Assembly (NCBI GenBank): GCA_000827325.1
Contig: KN832883.1
Coordinates: forward strand, 84,867 to 148,866
From: Oidiodendron maius Zn
Taxonomy: Eukaryota > Ascomycota > Leotiomycetes > Myxotrichaceae
Direction: 5' to 3'
DNA length: 64,000 nt
Part shown: positions 1 to 12,516 of the stretch, in pieces
Position numbering within the stretch: the first letter of the stretch is position 1
Layout of the letters: each line of letters starts with the position of its first letter
Translations under genes and position numbers: made by a program
Notes under the pieces: model-generated
Databases searched by the model: none
What the model was told of the DNA's origin: nothing
Seen by the model: the letters and a program-made list of their open reading frames with translations, nothing else

Positions 1-1263
1 ATTAGGCCCCAGATAACCCACTCCTTAATTTTCTGTAATACCAGGTTAGCGCTGGGATTTCTTCTTCTCTCCGCTTCGACTGTTTAGGCCACAACTGCCC
101 TTACTCGCTGTTGGCGGTGCGCAGCCCACCTAGGAAGCAGCTTCTGAGACGTGCTATCATGTGCGAGAACCCAGGCAAGCGTTTCTCCGTCCTCCAAACC
201 CATGGCTCCGCCTTGCCCGCAGGCAGGCGACATGCCATGTGCTGCGTCTCCGATAAGAATTACCTTTCTCGATGCTGATGTCCGCCGTGCCAGGTCAGGC
301 AGCACAAATATTCTGCATGTGGTTAGCCATGCCGTTTGCAATGAAGGGAGGCTAGAATTACGGCCAAGCCAAAACCTCATCATCTACAGTCTCTCGGCAG
401 AGTGCCCCCACAATCTTTGGCCAGCTCTCCTTGCCGAAAGACCCTTCCATGATAGCCTTTAGACTATCTTTGTCCTTCCAAAGTGCCTGCCATTCTTCCA
501 TTGGCCGATCTGGCAACTGGAGAGTCGTGATAAACCCGAGTCGGTTACCAGGCGGGTCGACGGGGATGACGGTAAAGCTCCCTTCCGGACCCAAGATCAT
601 GCTGGGTATCGAGAAATCCAAGGCTTCTTGATCCAGCTGCTCTTTTCTACCAGTCAGTAGATAACTGTGAGGCCATTATAGTACGGCTGAGTTTCCGGAG
701 CGATCGCTTTCCGGACTGTCGACCTCAATCCGTCAGCCCCTATAACGAGACTCGAAGTCACAACAGTCCCATCTCCGAACACCAACTCAACCACATCGTT
801 AACCTCGCTCAACTTCTGCAGCTCTTTCCCATACACGATCTCAGTTCTGTTCTTAGAAATTGCTGACAGGAGCACATCCCTGAGCTTTGATCGCCGAACT
901 CGTATGGACGGGAAGCCTTGGACCCGAGACCCTGTCCAGAAACTTCCTATCACAGAACCAGCGGAAGTCATAAGCTCCAGCTTTTCGTAGGTATAAGCAT
1001 CCTCAAGAACAGCGTTATAAAGGCCCAAGTGGTGAATGACACGAAGTGCATTAGGCCCAAGGCCAATGTATCCCCCAGCAAAATCTAATCGCGATCGAGA
1101 TTCGTAGATTGTGGACTTAATTCCATGCCTGTGGAGTGAGAGCGCGAGAACAAGGCCCTATTGAATTAAGTTTTAAGATTCAATTTCACGAGGAGCGGCC
1201 GTTAGGGAGACTTACTGAGAGGCCGCCACCAATAATAGCAATGTCGGTTCTGACCTTAGCCAT
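1..1263 (-). pseudogene. decayed FAD-dependent aromatic monooxygenase (salicylate hydroxylase-like), cut by window edge
   Basis: Class A flavoprotein hydroxylase that would oxidise an aromatic substrate with NAD(P)H and oxygen. The start at 1263 gives a 16-residue exon ending GGGLS; a 58-base intron (1158-1215) then joins GLVLAL to complete the GxGxxG FAD site. The second FAD motif GDAAH and the downstream GGAMGLEDGETLAW block are clear near 200-270. The coding frame is broken at least four times: an in-frame TGA at 654-656, a frameshift just after it near 640, another near 375 after the residues LAWP, and a TAA at 84-86, beyond which homologous residues continue to the window edge. A 29-base intron could be drawn over the 640-656 break, but that is shorter than any other intron here. 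I infer a recent host pseudogene; the upstream neighbour region is empty. Confidence 0.8.
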
Positions 1264-2091
1264 GATTACGATTTCACGAGAAGAACGTAGAAGAATAAAA
1301 CAGATAGCATTGTTTATTTTGTGTTTAGCAGACATATACCTGTTGGTAAGCTTACGGACTTAGTTTTGTACTATGGCTACGATCACTAAGGCGAAGCTAG
1401 TCTCGCTGCACGTAAAATATTTACGTTCATCTATGAATCACTTCCTGCATGCGCCATATATCTACGAGGCTTAGGACACATCAGCATCACTCCCCATTTT
1501 ACTCTGAGGGGGCTAACGTCAGTCCCTGCATCGAGAGACGCACCCCGTTGCGAGACGAATTTACGATTTAGGCATCTCAAGTCTCTTCCCCATAAGTCTA
1601 CAAATTTATGGCCCACATGTCGGTTTGCTGTTAAATTTCCTGTGGAAAGACGCCGATACCAGTGATCTTTGTGATAGGCGTAAGGAGCTTACCCTTTGAT
1701 CGTGTTATCGTCATCGAGCCCATAAACGGGGCTGTGGCCGTATAGATCGGCTAACGATACATTTCGCACTTCTCACATGATAGGCACAACATTAAGTTAC
1801 GTATGGTAATTGGCACCCAATGTGGGTGCCCGACTCTCTCTAGATAAAAAGAAGACAGAGCAATGTTCTGAACAACAAGAATAAGCAACAACGCAAGAAT
1901 CTTCCACTCAGTCACGCAATATACGTATATTGTTACGTAGGATTCGTGTACTGTAGTTAGACTGTATGCGGGACAATGACTCAGCTCGCGTACGAGGTGC
2001 AGCACCGCGCTCTTCTGGGGATTGCCGGGCACACCATGTATTTACCGATCAATTAATTAAAATGTCCTTGAAGATGTTTTATTTCCGCTTT
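1264..2091. other. intergenic, nothing recognised
   Basis: About 830 bases between the start of the decayed monooxygenase and the end of the Zn2Cys6 gene. Only short frames without family resemblance are present, and I see no repeat or RNA gene. Confidence 0.6.
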
Positions 2092-3819
2092 CTACTCGTC
2101 ATGCAACATATCTATGCGCGTTGCATTCTCAGCCGGATCGCGATCTGCACTTCGAGGTACAACTCTTGTCCTCAATGCCTTTTCATTCCACGCCCACTGC
2201 CACTTCATTCCATCCTCGAAGATAAGATCAAGCACCGAATGGAGAGGGACCGACTGGCCCTTTTCGTCGACAATATCTTGTCCTTGAATCTCGTATGGTT
2301 GCCTCAGCTTCCACGTTTCCTGAATGAGTTCCACCATCACAGCACTATCTAACATACCTTCTCGTCTAGGACAGCGCCGGAGGATATCTAGCGCCGCTAG
2401 CCGCACCGCATAATCAGGACATTTATGACAGCACATAATCAAAGGCCCAACTACCCCCATATCCACAGAGAAATTCATAGGAGACATGCCGCATTTTGAA
2501 TCTGCCTCGTAAGCCATTATGAGAGTCCGGGAGAGGTCAACCACTCTCCTGAAATCCTCCATGTGCGGCATTAATCTTTTCAGATTGTATACTAAATGGC
2601 CAACTTTCTGGTGTCCATCGTCTGTGGTCGGTATAGTGGTATGAGCGATATGGGCAGTAAGATACTGCACTTGTAGTATGGCGCTACCTCGGGTTTCTCT
2701 ATTGCCAAACGTCGCAGCATTAGCCCCGAGGAATCTTGCGAAGGCCCCCCACCAACGCGTAAGTTGGCCTTTATTCCTAGCGAGTAATGGTGCGATTTCC
2801 TTCTGTGCGCTGGGAAGTGAATCCGTGTCAAGGAGCAGGGTGATCCGGAATGCACAAAGGAACAATATATTGAAGGTGTTGCGGGCATCGTCTAATGCTG
2901 TGAAGACAGCTGGAATTCTGACTTCTCGTTCAGTTAACTCGCTCAATTCATCAGCGATGGATTTTCGGTCCGCAAAGGACATTTTATCAGCGTATAAGAA
3001 TAGTTGCAGGCTGAGTCTTGTTAAGGCGTGGGCTAGAATTTCTAGCATTTTTACTTCTTTGTTTCCAGAATTTAACCTCAGGTCTTGGAGGATCTTGATG
3101 CCACTGCGCAGATGAACCTAGATGAAATCAATAGAGCCCGCAGCATGAGCAGCTATATGTGCCTTACTAGTGCTGATGTGAGGTAACCTCGAACGCTATC
3201 GAAAGAGGAGAAAATAATGCACGCCAGCAACGTGATTATGCGCTGCTGAGATCCACCGTTAGCAACGAGAGATTGCCTCAAGCAGCAAATGCCTTTGGTA
3301 TACTGATTCACTGCAAATCCACTCTCGATGATGTTGGGCGAGTAGTCTAGGAGCTTATTTTGAAACGCTTCATGAAGAGACCCAAGCCCGACAATGGCAT
3401 GCCTCAGAGCCGGTTCTGCTAAAGATGCCTGAACCAGCAAGTTCTCCCAGAGCACCGTGTCATAGTGACTAGATAGTTCTGGGCCTGTCTTCTGTACATA
3501 ATAGCGGAAGCCACGCCTCTCGTCTCTTGTGCCAGGAATGGAAACCTGCAGACCTAGTGGCTCGAGACTACCATAGTTGGCGGTTGAATTGTAGTAGTTG
3601 AATACATGGGTATATCCGCATGCCATGCCAGTATCGGCGCACCGCTGGCAAACCGGCTTAGATTCATCACACTTGATACGTCGGATCCTAGGGAAGTCAG
3701 AGGCGTGAAATGGCAACCATGAAGGGTCCGACACACCTGCAAGTTTGGCACCCTGTTTTCACCTTCGACCCGAACTTCCTCCTTCGCCGAAGATTTTGAC
3801 CTCCATCTTTCTCTGCCAT
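2092..3819 (-). CDS. Zn2Cys6 fungal transcription factor
   Basis: Nuclear DNA-binding regulator, 542 residues from three exons: 3819-3737, 3687-3168 and 3117-2092, with introns of 49 and 50 bases. The splices are phase-consistent and rebuild the zinc cluster across the first junction: Cys24, 27, 34, 41, 44 and 51, spacing CX2CX6CX6CX2CX6C. The N-terminus before it is basic (RRRRKFGSKVKTG). The rest matches the DUF3468-type fungal regulator region, with the usual block where SALVHLRSGIKILQDL is formed across the second junction. The ATG at 3819 is the first in frame before the zinc cluster; upstream codons in frame have no ATG. Its target is unknown. No enzyme gene is close, although the small bZIP gene lies 900 bases away on the other strand. 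Confidence 0.85.
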
Positions 3820-4739
3820 TTCCAGCGGGGCCTTATACCTCACAAGCTGAGCAATGTTGTGTATCCGTCTATAAAGAGGACTAGAAGTTTCTTCGTTGCA
3901 TTCCAAATCCTAGACCCGGGATTAGTCATATATTAATGCCTAAGGCTAAATATCTGATGAAGGTGCTGGCCGAGCAATTCAACCTTTCCGACCAAGCAAG
4001 GGGGCTGCCCGGCATGTTACGTATATGCAGTGCGCTTCCATCCTCGACATTGAGTCGTATGTGGTCCATTGAGTCGGAGATCTCTCACTCTTTCCAAGCG
4101 TGAGCGACTTGTATCTACCCGTAATTTATGCCATGGTAGAGTCGCCATCTCACTGCCGGGAGTCGTGGTCATAGCGGCCCCTCTAGTAAGCCCGGCTAAG
4201 CCTTAAAGGTTACTAGTAAAGTTATCAGCCAATAGTATGGTCAAGGTAATAGTGTGTGGGTACAAGCGTCAGCCGCGTTTCGGTTTGCATCGATTACGTT
4301 GAACGGCAACGATTGGCTACCTCGTTTATTGTGCGTGACTTGCCGTGAAAAGCTTCAAGGATGGAACGAGATTACTGAGGGAGGCAGTGCGTGCGTCCTG
4401 CCACGGATACTATTAATAATTCTACTATCCGAGATACCCTCCGTAGGATACAGAACGTTCTAATACTGACGAGGTGATTTCCATAGCTTGAGACGTCGAT
4501 TTTGGTAGCAGTGTTTGCAGGAGGGTGCATGATATCCTAAGCCCCACCTAAAATACTGGAAGCCTGGGCTATGCTCCGAGTAATTTCGAACGTATCTCCC
4601 AATGCTTTTGGTGGGACTGGATTCTTGTTGGAAGGGCGTATATAATAGCGCCGGCGTAACGTCGTGTATATCCGTATCGTTTCTTCCTAAACCGAATTTA
4701 TCTTTACGTTCATCGCCAACACTCTGCCTCCGCCTTACA
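3820..4739. other. intergenic between divergent regulators
   Basis: A 920-base gap separating the divergent Zn2Cys6 and bZIP genes, so it must hold both promoters. No recognisable site or element was found. Confidence 0.5.
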
Positions 4740-5507
4740 ATGCAGAACAGTGGCCACCGGCGCTCAGAGAAGGTCACACTCTCATGTAAAATGGACGTCC
4801 AAATTAGCAAGGAAGAATACAAGCGCCAGGTTAGCTCCTGAAAAATATATACTCACGGATGGCTATGAATCTAATATGCAATAGTATAATCGTCTTGCAC
4901 AACGAGAATTTCGTATGTCTCATAGCTTCCTTAGTTCTTAGCCCAATTTTAACACATGTTATAAAATAGGTAAGAGGCGGAAAGAGTATTTACAGAATCT
5001 AGAGCAAGCGCAGAAATATAAGAACGAACGATTAGAGGAGATTAAGTGCCTAGAGTATGACAATAACGAACTAAGGCGGGAAAATGGGATGTTAAGGTTA
5101 GAGCTATATGGGCCCTCTACCAGTCCAAGGTATAGTCCTATTCACATCCCATTTCCTCTTAAGGTGAGCCACTGCACTTCGCTCCATCTTGTTACAGTAC
5201 TAACACCAATATCACAGACTGCAGGCTCACCACTGTCTCCTAGATCTCAACTGGGCCTGGATTCGTCCGACAACTCAACTTTGGCCAAATGGCCTAGCTT
5301 AACGTCCCTGCAATACGGTGGTCATCCCAAGATACAAAGCTTACAAGGACAACTAGTGTATGTATCGTCTTAAGCTTTTTTATGACCTCCTCAACTGTGT
5401 CTGGAAATGTTAACGTTAATTCCGCCAGAAACTTCACGTACCAGTCGCCATGGGGATTCTGGTCACCAAGTTTCGGGAGTCCTGATTTATATCCTGCTAT
5501 GCAATAA
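4740..5507 (+). CDS. small bZIP transcription factor, five exons
   Basis: Leucine-zipper DNA-binding protein of about 176 residues. Exons: 4740-4829, 4885-4912, 4970-5163, 5218-5357 and 5429-5507; introns of 55, 57, 54 and 71 bases. Splicing places the basic-region signature across three exons: YNRLAQREF then RKRRKEYLQNLE, i.e. the fungal N-x-x-A-Q-R-x-F-R pattern at residues 32-40. A zipper follows with Leu67, Leu74 and Leu81 at seven-residue spacing and a conserved-type RREN at 75-78. The intron at 5164-5217 has a textbook TACTAAC branch site and CAG end. Start could instead be the ATG at 4791. The last intron is less certain: without it the frame stops at 5373 (about 155 residues). The exons are too short to show up as a long frame, so the gene is easily missed. 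Confidence 0.7.
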
Positions 5508-6755
5508 GAAATATACGCAGTCTTTACGATAACCACGACGATCCTTGCCATGGCAGTAAAGCCTACGCCGACATTTGTTCTGAGCAGTGCAGTAAATGTG
5601 ATAGGATAAGACAGAGTTTCCAAGCGCGACCACCGTCGCATATTCTTTTTATAGGTACGCCACTAGCTCGAGCAATCCTACTACAGATATTCGACCGGGA
5701 AAAGATGGAGATAAACATGATGCTAATTGCATTTTCCAGTGTTAGTCGGTTTATATAATCCCCATGCGGACCACTTATTCTGTAAGATTACAATATGGGA
5801 ATTTGTTGGCGAAATGACTTGTTCTATCACTTATATGCTCCAATGTATCGCGGCGGATGACTATTGAGGCGATCATATATGGGAGCATTAAACACAGCGA
5901 ACTGATCGCAATAACCAGGCCTATTTGGGGCGCTGTGTGGCGGATGTGAGAGGAACCGCCAACTAACAGTGTTGGGCAAAACCACTAACCACTATAGGTG
6001 CTTTGGACCGCAATTAAATCATTACTCACTGCTTGCTCCTTGACCTTTTGACATGACTGCCACGTCGTTCCACAACTTCAGAGGCAGCCATCTGTTACCG
6101 TTTCACGTAATCAATGCAAATCGAGACGCGAGTACAAGCACATTATGTTAACACTTTATCTCGAAAATGTAAAATAAAACAGCTAGATCTCAATTTAATA
6201 TTCACAGGTTAAATGGAGATTCATATGACTCTTAATTACTATCTTTATTTCTCTTATTTAAAATGAAAATTGGGGTCAAAAAAAATTAAATATTCGTAAT
6301 TTCTTTTAATCGGATTTACCAGTTTGCGATTTTTAAGACTTTTATTACTTAAACTTGATCTGGCTTTATGCCAAAACCCCTCTGTACTGCCAGAGTCCTG
6401 GATCCCGCTGTACGTACAGACGGATCACCGTATATGTACATATCGTCACATCGTCTGTGGAATCATGTGAAATGTATATCCACTAAGCCCCTCTAAATGA
6501 CGTAAAATCTGTATTTAATAAGCCCCTATAAACACCTTGCAGCATTCGTCGTTTCAAGTGTCACGCCAGTTCTTGTTTCCTATATTCGAGATTTCTTGTT
6601 ATTTCTTCTTTTTCTGTTCTCTAGAGCGAAGAGCGTGGCCCAATTCTTATTTCTTAATATTTTACTCTGTTTTGTAAGTCTACACATAGTAGACTGAGAG
6701 ACTGATAAACTCTTATATATACCTAGATCCCAGTATATTTTTTAGTAGATTCAAG
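5508..6755. other. intergenic, partly AT-rich
   Basis: No gene seen. From about 6130 to 6340 the sequence becomes strongly AT-rich and CpG-poor, which fits a short RIP-affected remnant, but no element ends can be drawn. Confidence 0.5.
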
Positions 6756-7290
6756 ATGCCGTTGAACGTTAACTCAGTGTACCCTCAGACGGCGCCAGCT
6801 TTTGCACCCTCCCGAGCAGAAGAAGTGTTGTGATAGCACAGAGGGCATAATTGCATGCACGCAACCTCTAGCTGCTAAGTGCAGTCTCAAAATTCTTGAG
6901 GCCGGAGGTAATGCTGTTGTGAGTTCTCAAACCCAACTTTCGCAAGAAATTCTAATATTATATACTGGATGCTGCTGTGACTATTGGTACGTCTCTTCGC
7001 TGAATACATAAACTATTTTAGTGCTTTAATTTGCAGCTTCCGGGTTAAATTTGACGGAACCAGGCTCCACTGGGATTGGTGGTGATATGTTCTGTCTCTA
7101 TTACAATGCCAAGACCAAAAGAGTTGATGGTCTGAACGGTTCTGGCCGTGCCCCCTTAAAATGCGCTCTTGAAAAAATACGAAACGGCGTAGGCCTAAAG
7201 GATGGTGAAGATGGCGAGCTCCCCTTCGGCCGCATCCATGCTGTTACTGTACCTGGTGCTGCGGCTGGGTGGGTAGATATAGTGACTTGA
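6756..7290 (+). pseudogene. 5' fragment of a gamma-glutamyltranspeptidase gene
   Basis: The intact family cleaves and transfers gamma-glutamyl groups from glutathione and needs about 560 residues with a catalytic Thr in the small subunit. Only the N-terminal quarter is here: a start with YPQTAPAFAPSRAEE, then [48 protein letters not shown] and [13 protein letters not shown]. Two intron positions are recognisable (after GGNAV and after DAAVTIA), but the first lacks a clean AG end. One frameshift lies near 6830 between the first two blocks, and a stop at 7288-7290 follows AAGWVDIVT where the family continues. The catalytic part is absent and nothing downstream restores it. This is a truncated relic. 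Confidence 0.8.
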
Positions 7291-7539
7291 AGTAAACCTA
7301 CTTTGGGATCCTAGTGGCGGGCCCCATTGGATCCTAATCAACATTTTCTATGTGTTTTACAGTAGGCCTCCGAGTCCCCACGTGCTATAGGAAAAAAGTT
7401 ATCCACTGGAAAAATTTAAAGTAATTAGATAGAACATCTGAATGTACAGTACATGATGCTATGGGACCCATCCTCCGGAAATATGCACACCTTTCCTGAT
7501 TTTCTGCAGAGCCGAACCCTATCACAAAGCAAGCCGTGC

Positions 7540-10500
7540 TCATTCTTTGCTGAAGCAACCGTGCTTCAGCGTGTTCTCCAGAGTATCTTCGTCAGTCTTG
7601 AAAGTCGGCCCAATACTCGACAAGCTATCCTCGGAAATCGCCCTCTTCGCCGCTGCCAATCCAGCAAAATCATCCGATGTCTTTGCTTTCCCCAAGGTAA
7701 GCGCGCTCAGAATCTCCATTGGGGCGGATGAAGGACTGGCCACGATGCCCTGAATAGCTAAGCCTATGTTCCCCGCTGCAGCAGTCACCTCAAACACCCC
7801 GTCAGCCAGGTCGAGGGCAGGCCCGAGCTCGTCGAGGAACGGGATGAAGGAGAAGATGATGCCTAGGATTAGGATGACGAGTTTGATCTGGTCCTCTTTT
7901 TTTTGCTGCGCTGCAATATCTTTCACGGAGTTCATGCTGTCCACTGCTTGCGCGATAATGAACACCGGCATGGAGAAGGTCTCGACGAGATCGTCTGTGT
8001 TGTTGGCCCAGTTGTTGCTCATGACGTCAAGCTGTCGAGAGAGGATGATGTCTTGCATGGTCGATATCTGGGACAAGGCTTGCGTGATGATGTCCTTGGG
8101 GTTTGTTGGCGTGAATCCTGACGACGCCTGTGGAAGTCCGATATTCGTCACATCGTTTTGGAAGCATGCTACAATGGCTCTGTGAGGACACAGAGTCACG
8201 ACGTTGGTTGTGCTGAATTGAACCCACGACTGCTCAATGCCATACTTTGAAGATAACGCCTTAAAGAAGCCATCTGAATCTCTGAGCGTGTACTGTATGC
8301 TGTAGGATCCGGGAACAAACAAGTCCGAGAGCTGGAGATTGAAACCTTAGCATACAGATTTTTCGAAAAATGATTAGGGGTACTTACCGCTATTGGACAA
8401 GCTTAAGAGTAAGTTTTCGGGTTGACTGGCCCTGTTCTAGTGTAAGTACAGTCAAAATATTGTTGGCCGTCACCTCCATTGGGCGAAATTGGTGTCGGAA
8501 GAGCCATGAAGCTTCCAAGCGCATCAGGAACTATGTTTTTGACATATTCAACATAGTACTTGAAGAGACCATCATAACCGGTATTGACGGCAGTGTAATT
8601 GGCAATTTCACCGTTGATCAAATTTCCAAGAGTGTGGAGCGCATAGAATGAGACACAAGAATCACTTATGGATCCGCTTGCGCTCGCGGCCTGGATTGCA
8701 TCTAAGGTATCAAACTGCAGGGTGAAGTCGCAGTTTGATGCTACCTGGCAGACAGCACGAGTGTCACCATCGTCATCACAACCTGTTATCTCGGGCGCAT
8801 AATCAGGTAGATATGCCGCGAGAGCGCTCCACTGAAAGAATTAGCATAGGGTTTCTGGCGAATCTTGAAGAGGCTGCAAGTCTAAAACTGAGTCCCTACT
8901 AGCGGAAGAGTGAAGTAGAGGTCCGCATATTGAAACGGGGTGCTTACGAAAGGATGGCTATCAAGCTGAGTATTATTTGCGGCGAAAATCGTATTACTAT
9001 TGTCATTGTACGTATCGCTGACCATTTCGACCGAGCCGATAGTGACAAGATTCCAGATAAACACGCCGTCATTTTCGCCTTGGTCATTGACGAGTCGTTG
9101 CTGGCAGTTTTGGGCATCAACACAGACCGATTGGTCATATGCGTCAAACCATGAGTAAAGCCCGGCACCCGCAACTGTCAAGTTACTGACACCAGAAAGC
9201 ATAACTGACCAGGAAAAGTTGCAAGAACGGTCATCGCCGGTGCATGTGTCCATGTCGTCGGGAAAGGTGGGGTCATTTGGAAAGAGGTCATTTGTTGTGT
9301 TGAAAGGGCCAGGAGATTCGGTTGCAACGGCGTATTGGAAATATGGGGATTCGGTCTGAATCATACCCGCAAATGTGTTGAGGCTGTTGGCGAAGTTATA
9401 CTAGTTACAATATTAGCCCTATCCAGCAATGGTGATCCTTTTCTTTTCTCTGCTTAGGTATAATGAAAACCTCTGAACCACCAAAGACCAGAGTTCGAGC
9501 TGTTGAAAATACTGGCACCTAGCTGAATGATACTTTATAGAAAAAGGGGAATTTTTTGGCAGACAGACCTGGTATAACATTGAATGCTCTGATGCCGTCC
9601 CAATAAGCCAAGTTGGTCCTTCAGACTCGATAAGAATTCCTCTTCCAACGGCAACGGTAACTTGAGTATTTGCAGCATCATCAATGTCATGATCTGCAAC
9701 CCATGCCCACACATTCTCAAAATAGCCATTTGAGCTAGGTGTCATGTGCATCATCATGGAAGCTCCTATACATGCGGCTGGGATTATCGGTTGAGGAGGA
9801 CACTGCGCTACCTGTAATTCTGTTCCAATCGCTCCCCCGACACGGAAATGCGTATCCCACATCCCAACTGATCCTTGACTATCAGCTTGTACGTTCCATT
9901 CTACCATTATCAGGCCAGGAAGCGCTCCGATTGAAGTAAACAGCATGTCAAAGATCTCAATTGTTCCGGCATCACCCTGATTGCCAACTTTCACCATAAC
10001 CTTTGGATTCGATGCGTCGCTAAAGTAAGGGCCACTTGCAACGATTTGAGACCAAACTTGTCCTGTAATGCGGGTATTGGGAGGAATTATAATTGTCGAA
10101 GTAACGACATAAGAGCCCGCAGGAAGTATATTACGTTGCTCGTTGTCTATAACATGTCAACACGGACAATCGTCTCAAGCTACGGGGCTCTGAAACCTAC
10201 CGCTAATGCGAGCGCAGCAATTATGCCAGCAGTGTCATCGTGGACCCCATTTCCGACTGCTCCATGATCCTTGACACTTATGAAAGAGTCAGCGCCGAGT
10301 TCTTGGTATTGCGGCCGGCTTTTGCCAAAGTAGTTTTGCCGAAACCACCCCACGGACGTAGGATCCAACAGAACATCAGGCGGACTTTGAAAGGTTCCAG
10401 AGTACATTCCTGTAGTCCCATCCGCGCCAACATTTCCAACAATAACGAAATTAGTGTCCGAAGCCGGGATGGACACATCATATCCATTTGCAAAGGCGAT

Positions 10501-10740
10501 GATGGTGTCTACGTTTAAGACTCCAATGTTATCGAGTGTGATGATGCTACTATCAAGAACAAGGTTGTTCATTGCTCGAGCATCGACAGCTGTCGAAACA
10601 CCATCGAAAAAGGAATCTAGCACATATATTGAACCTGGCGTCGAGTTGGAATTTTCTACCGCCGGCGGAATCAGGAGGAATCCAGTAGGGGATAAGGCAA
10701 AAACAGTGGGGTAATACGAAGTAAAGTAGCAGGCTACGGA
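7540..10740 (-). pseudogene. 5'-truncated GH55 glucan 1,3-beta-glucosidase-like gene with long C-terminal extension
   Basis: GH55 enzymes cleave beta-1,3-glucan with two pectate-lyase-like beta-helix repeats. The readable part starts near 10740 at the end of the first helix; the second begins with SRPQYQELGADSF and GAVGNGVHDDTAGI near 10290. Introns fit at 10147-10200, 9401-9568, 8832-8899 and 8332-8387. TESPYFQYAV and the cysteine-rich block near 8750 are typical of the family. After the catalytic region comes a roughly 260-residue extension (7540-8331) with two hydrophobic stretches around IKLVILILGIIFSFIPFLDELG, resembling membrane-active tails seen on other fungal secreted hydrolases. The start and first helix are missing, and a TAA at 8403-8405 sits where KTYSQACPIA-like sequence is expected (a CAA-to-TAA change would explain it). 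I judge it non-functional. Confidence 0.7.
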
Positions 10741-11383
10741 GGTTGACTCTACTCAGGGAATCTCGATGATCGCTTAGCTCCGGTACCCGACGTTGCCGTT
10801 ACTGGGCTAATGAGATCCTCTACCTGGTCAGAGGGGGGCGCAGAGTGATCCCTGTCGCTGCAAATGAGAATACCTTTTGGTTAATTTACAGGGTCGTCAA
10901 CCAACATGGCCTTTCGTACCGCCAAAATATTCAGCCGCAATATATGGTGTGTAGAGGGGTATATTCGTGCCGGAGATGAAACCTTCACGAACATGTAAGC
11001 GTGAAGTACGGATTTCCAACACGCCCTAGGCAAAAAGAACTCGAAAGGGGGGGGCTCGTCAATCAATCCTACCTCCTTTCTCGTTGTCTTCCCCCGCCAC
11101 TTCTCTATTCGCCCCTCTTTCGTGAGACTTCAAGGTGCTCTCTGCTATCTTGGTCTATATTTTCTTTCAGATGTTGTTCATGCTCTGAATTACAGTTATT
11201 ACCGTACGAATCGCATGCCTTCCGCAAGTCGACGTTAGTCGCATTTCCGAAATCTCTGATTCTCAACCTTGCTTTAATCTTTCCCAAGCGATTTCCAGCT
11301 ATGGTTTCTTCGCACCGCCTTGCCTTTGGCTGTCAGCCGTTCTCTAAGGCGTTGCTGCTTTGAACGCCGCACAACCGTACGAG
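10741..11383. other. intergenic, nothing recognised
   Basis: The missing first half of the GH55 gene would be expected here but no homologous sequence is visible, so the truncation is a clean loss rather than a long intron. Confidence 0.5.
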
Positions 11384-12516
11384 ATGGTATACATGTATAC
11401 CGCATACAAGCTAGAATTTCAAACTGTCGCTGCCGGCCAAAGGAAAATAGCTCCAGACTGTAAGCATCAGCCGCTTCCGTCCTGAGTCACTGCGAGGCCT
11501 CTCTATGACACGGAGCAAGCTTTCCTCGCCGAAGCGGCCACTGCAGGATTGGCAGGAATCTGTAGTTTCTACGACTTCTACAGATGGGTTGGGGCCGGGG
11601 ACTGGGCAAGGGCGATGACTGGCAAGGACGCGCCGAAGGCTGGGCAAACGGACGCTCAGAATCGCCTCACACGCACGATCTATCCCAATGCCGGTGCATT
11701 GTCTGATGCAGTCAATGACATAAACACGATAGGCTCTCGCGCTCTGAAATTCAGACCAAATCTGCTCTTTTCAGCAGCCCTTATAAACACGTTGGGAGGA
11801 GTACCAGAGAACATACCATATCCCACCATTATTAAAGAGGCAGGGAAGGTCGTCGAGGCAGCACGTTTAGTGTTGGCAACAAGAATCGCGAATAATCCGG
11901 CTGATACCGCATTGAGGGATCGGGTTAATGCAGTATGTTTAAAACGTTTCATATATTCCTGCTCTCACACCACCACACCATGCAAATTGAGGTCGAAATA
12001 AAAGGTTCATACCATGGAGATCATATTTTTAAATTTAGGCGCTTCTGCGTCCGGGGTGGTGCTGTACTCTGGAGTCCTGTTGCCGACTCGTGGAGGCTGT
12101 TTTGCTTGCATATTGTTAACGAGGGTGCTGACTTGTACCAGATGGTAACGACTGCAGTAGATCTCTTGTCAACTACCCATAAATTCCGAAGGGGTGATCA
12201 GGCTCGGTATCTCGTACCTGCTGTGAAGGCCAGTCCTTCTTGGACTGGCTCCGCGTTAAGTAATGCGGGTATCGGGCAAGTCAATAGCGAAGATTTCACC
12301 AACATGGCTGGCGAAAACCGTCAGCTTCTTCATTGGGTCCCAACTGTCCCTGCAAATTCTCCGTCAACGGGCGCGCTTGTAGCTGAGCAAAATTTCGAGG
12401 TCATTGACTGGGTGCAATCTTTTCAAAATGCGGTCGACGCTGGAACTCCTATCGATGATGCGCACAAGCAAGCCTCGTTGAATTACTATCAGAACTACGG
12501 CACGGATCCTGCTTAA
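11384..12516 (+). pseudogene. unrecognised protein gene, probably decayed
   Basis: A coding-like stretch I cannot assign to a family. One open block runs about 11470-11931 (contains LAEAATAGLAGICSFYDFYRW and a long Ala/Asn-rich helical part ending TALRDRVNA) and meets a GTATGT donor; a second open block runs about 12034-12516 (GGAVLWSPVADSW to NYYQNYGTDPA). The best acceptor, TTTAG near 12031, does not keep the frame. Beyond the stop at 12514-12516 the same frame stays coding-like, with PPPPPADPHWTCPSC near 12600-12650. A possible start ATG is at 11384 but a TGA separates it from the first block unless a 39-base intron is accepted. I infer a broken gene of unknown function; it could also be a mis-modelled multi-exon gene. 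Confidence 0.3.

Noticed and set aside
640-660. A 29-base intron that would repair the flavin monooxygenase frame
   Set aside because: It is shorter than every other intron in the window and the gene has further breaks downstream, so decay explains it better.
5294-5641. 115-residue minus-strand frame
   Set aside because: It is antisense to the end of the spliced bZIP gene and matches no family; the plus-strand exon reading is better supported.
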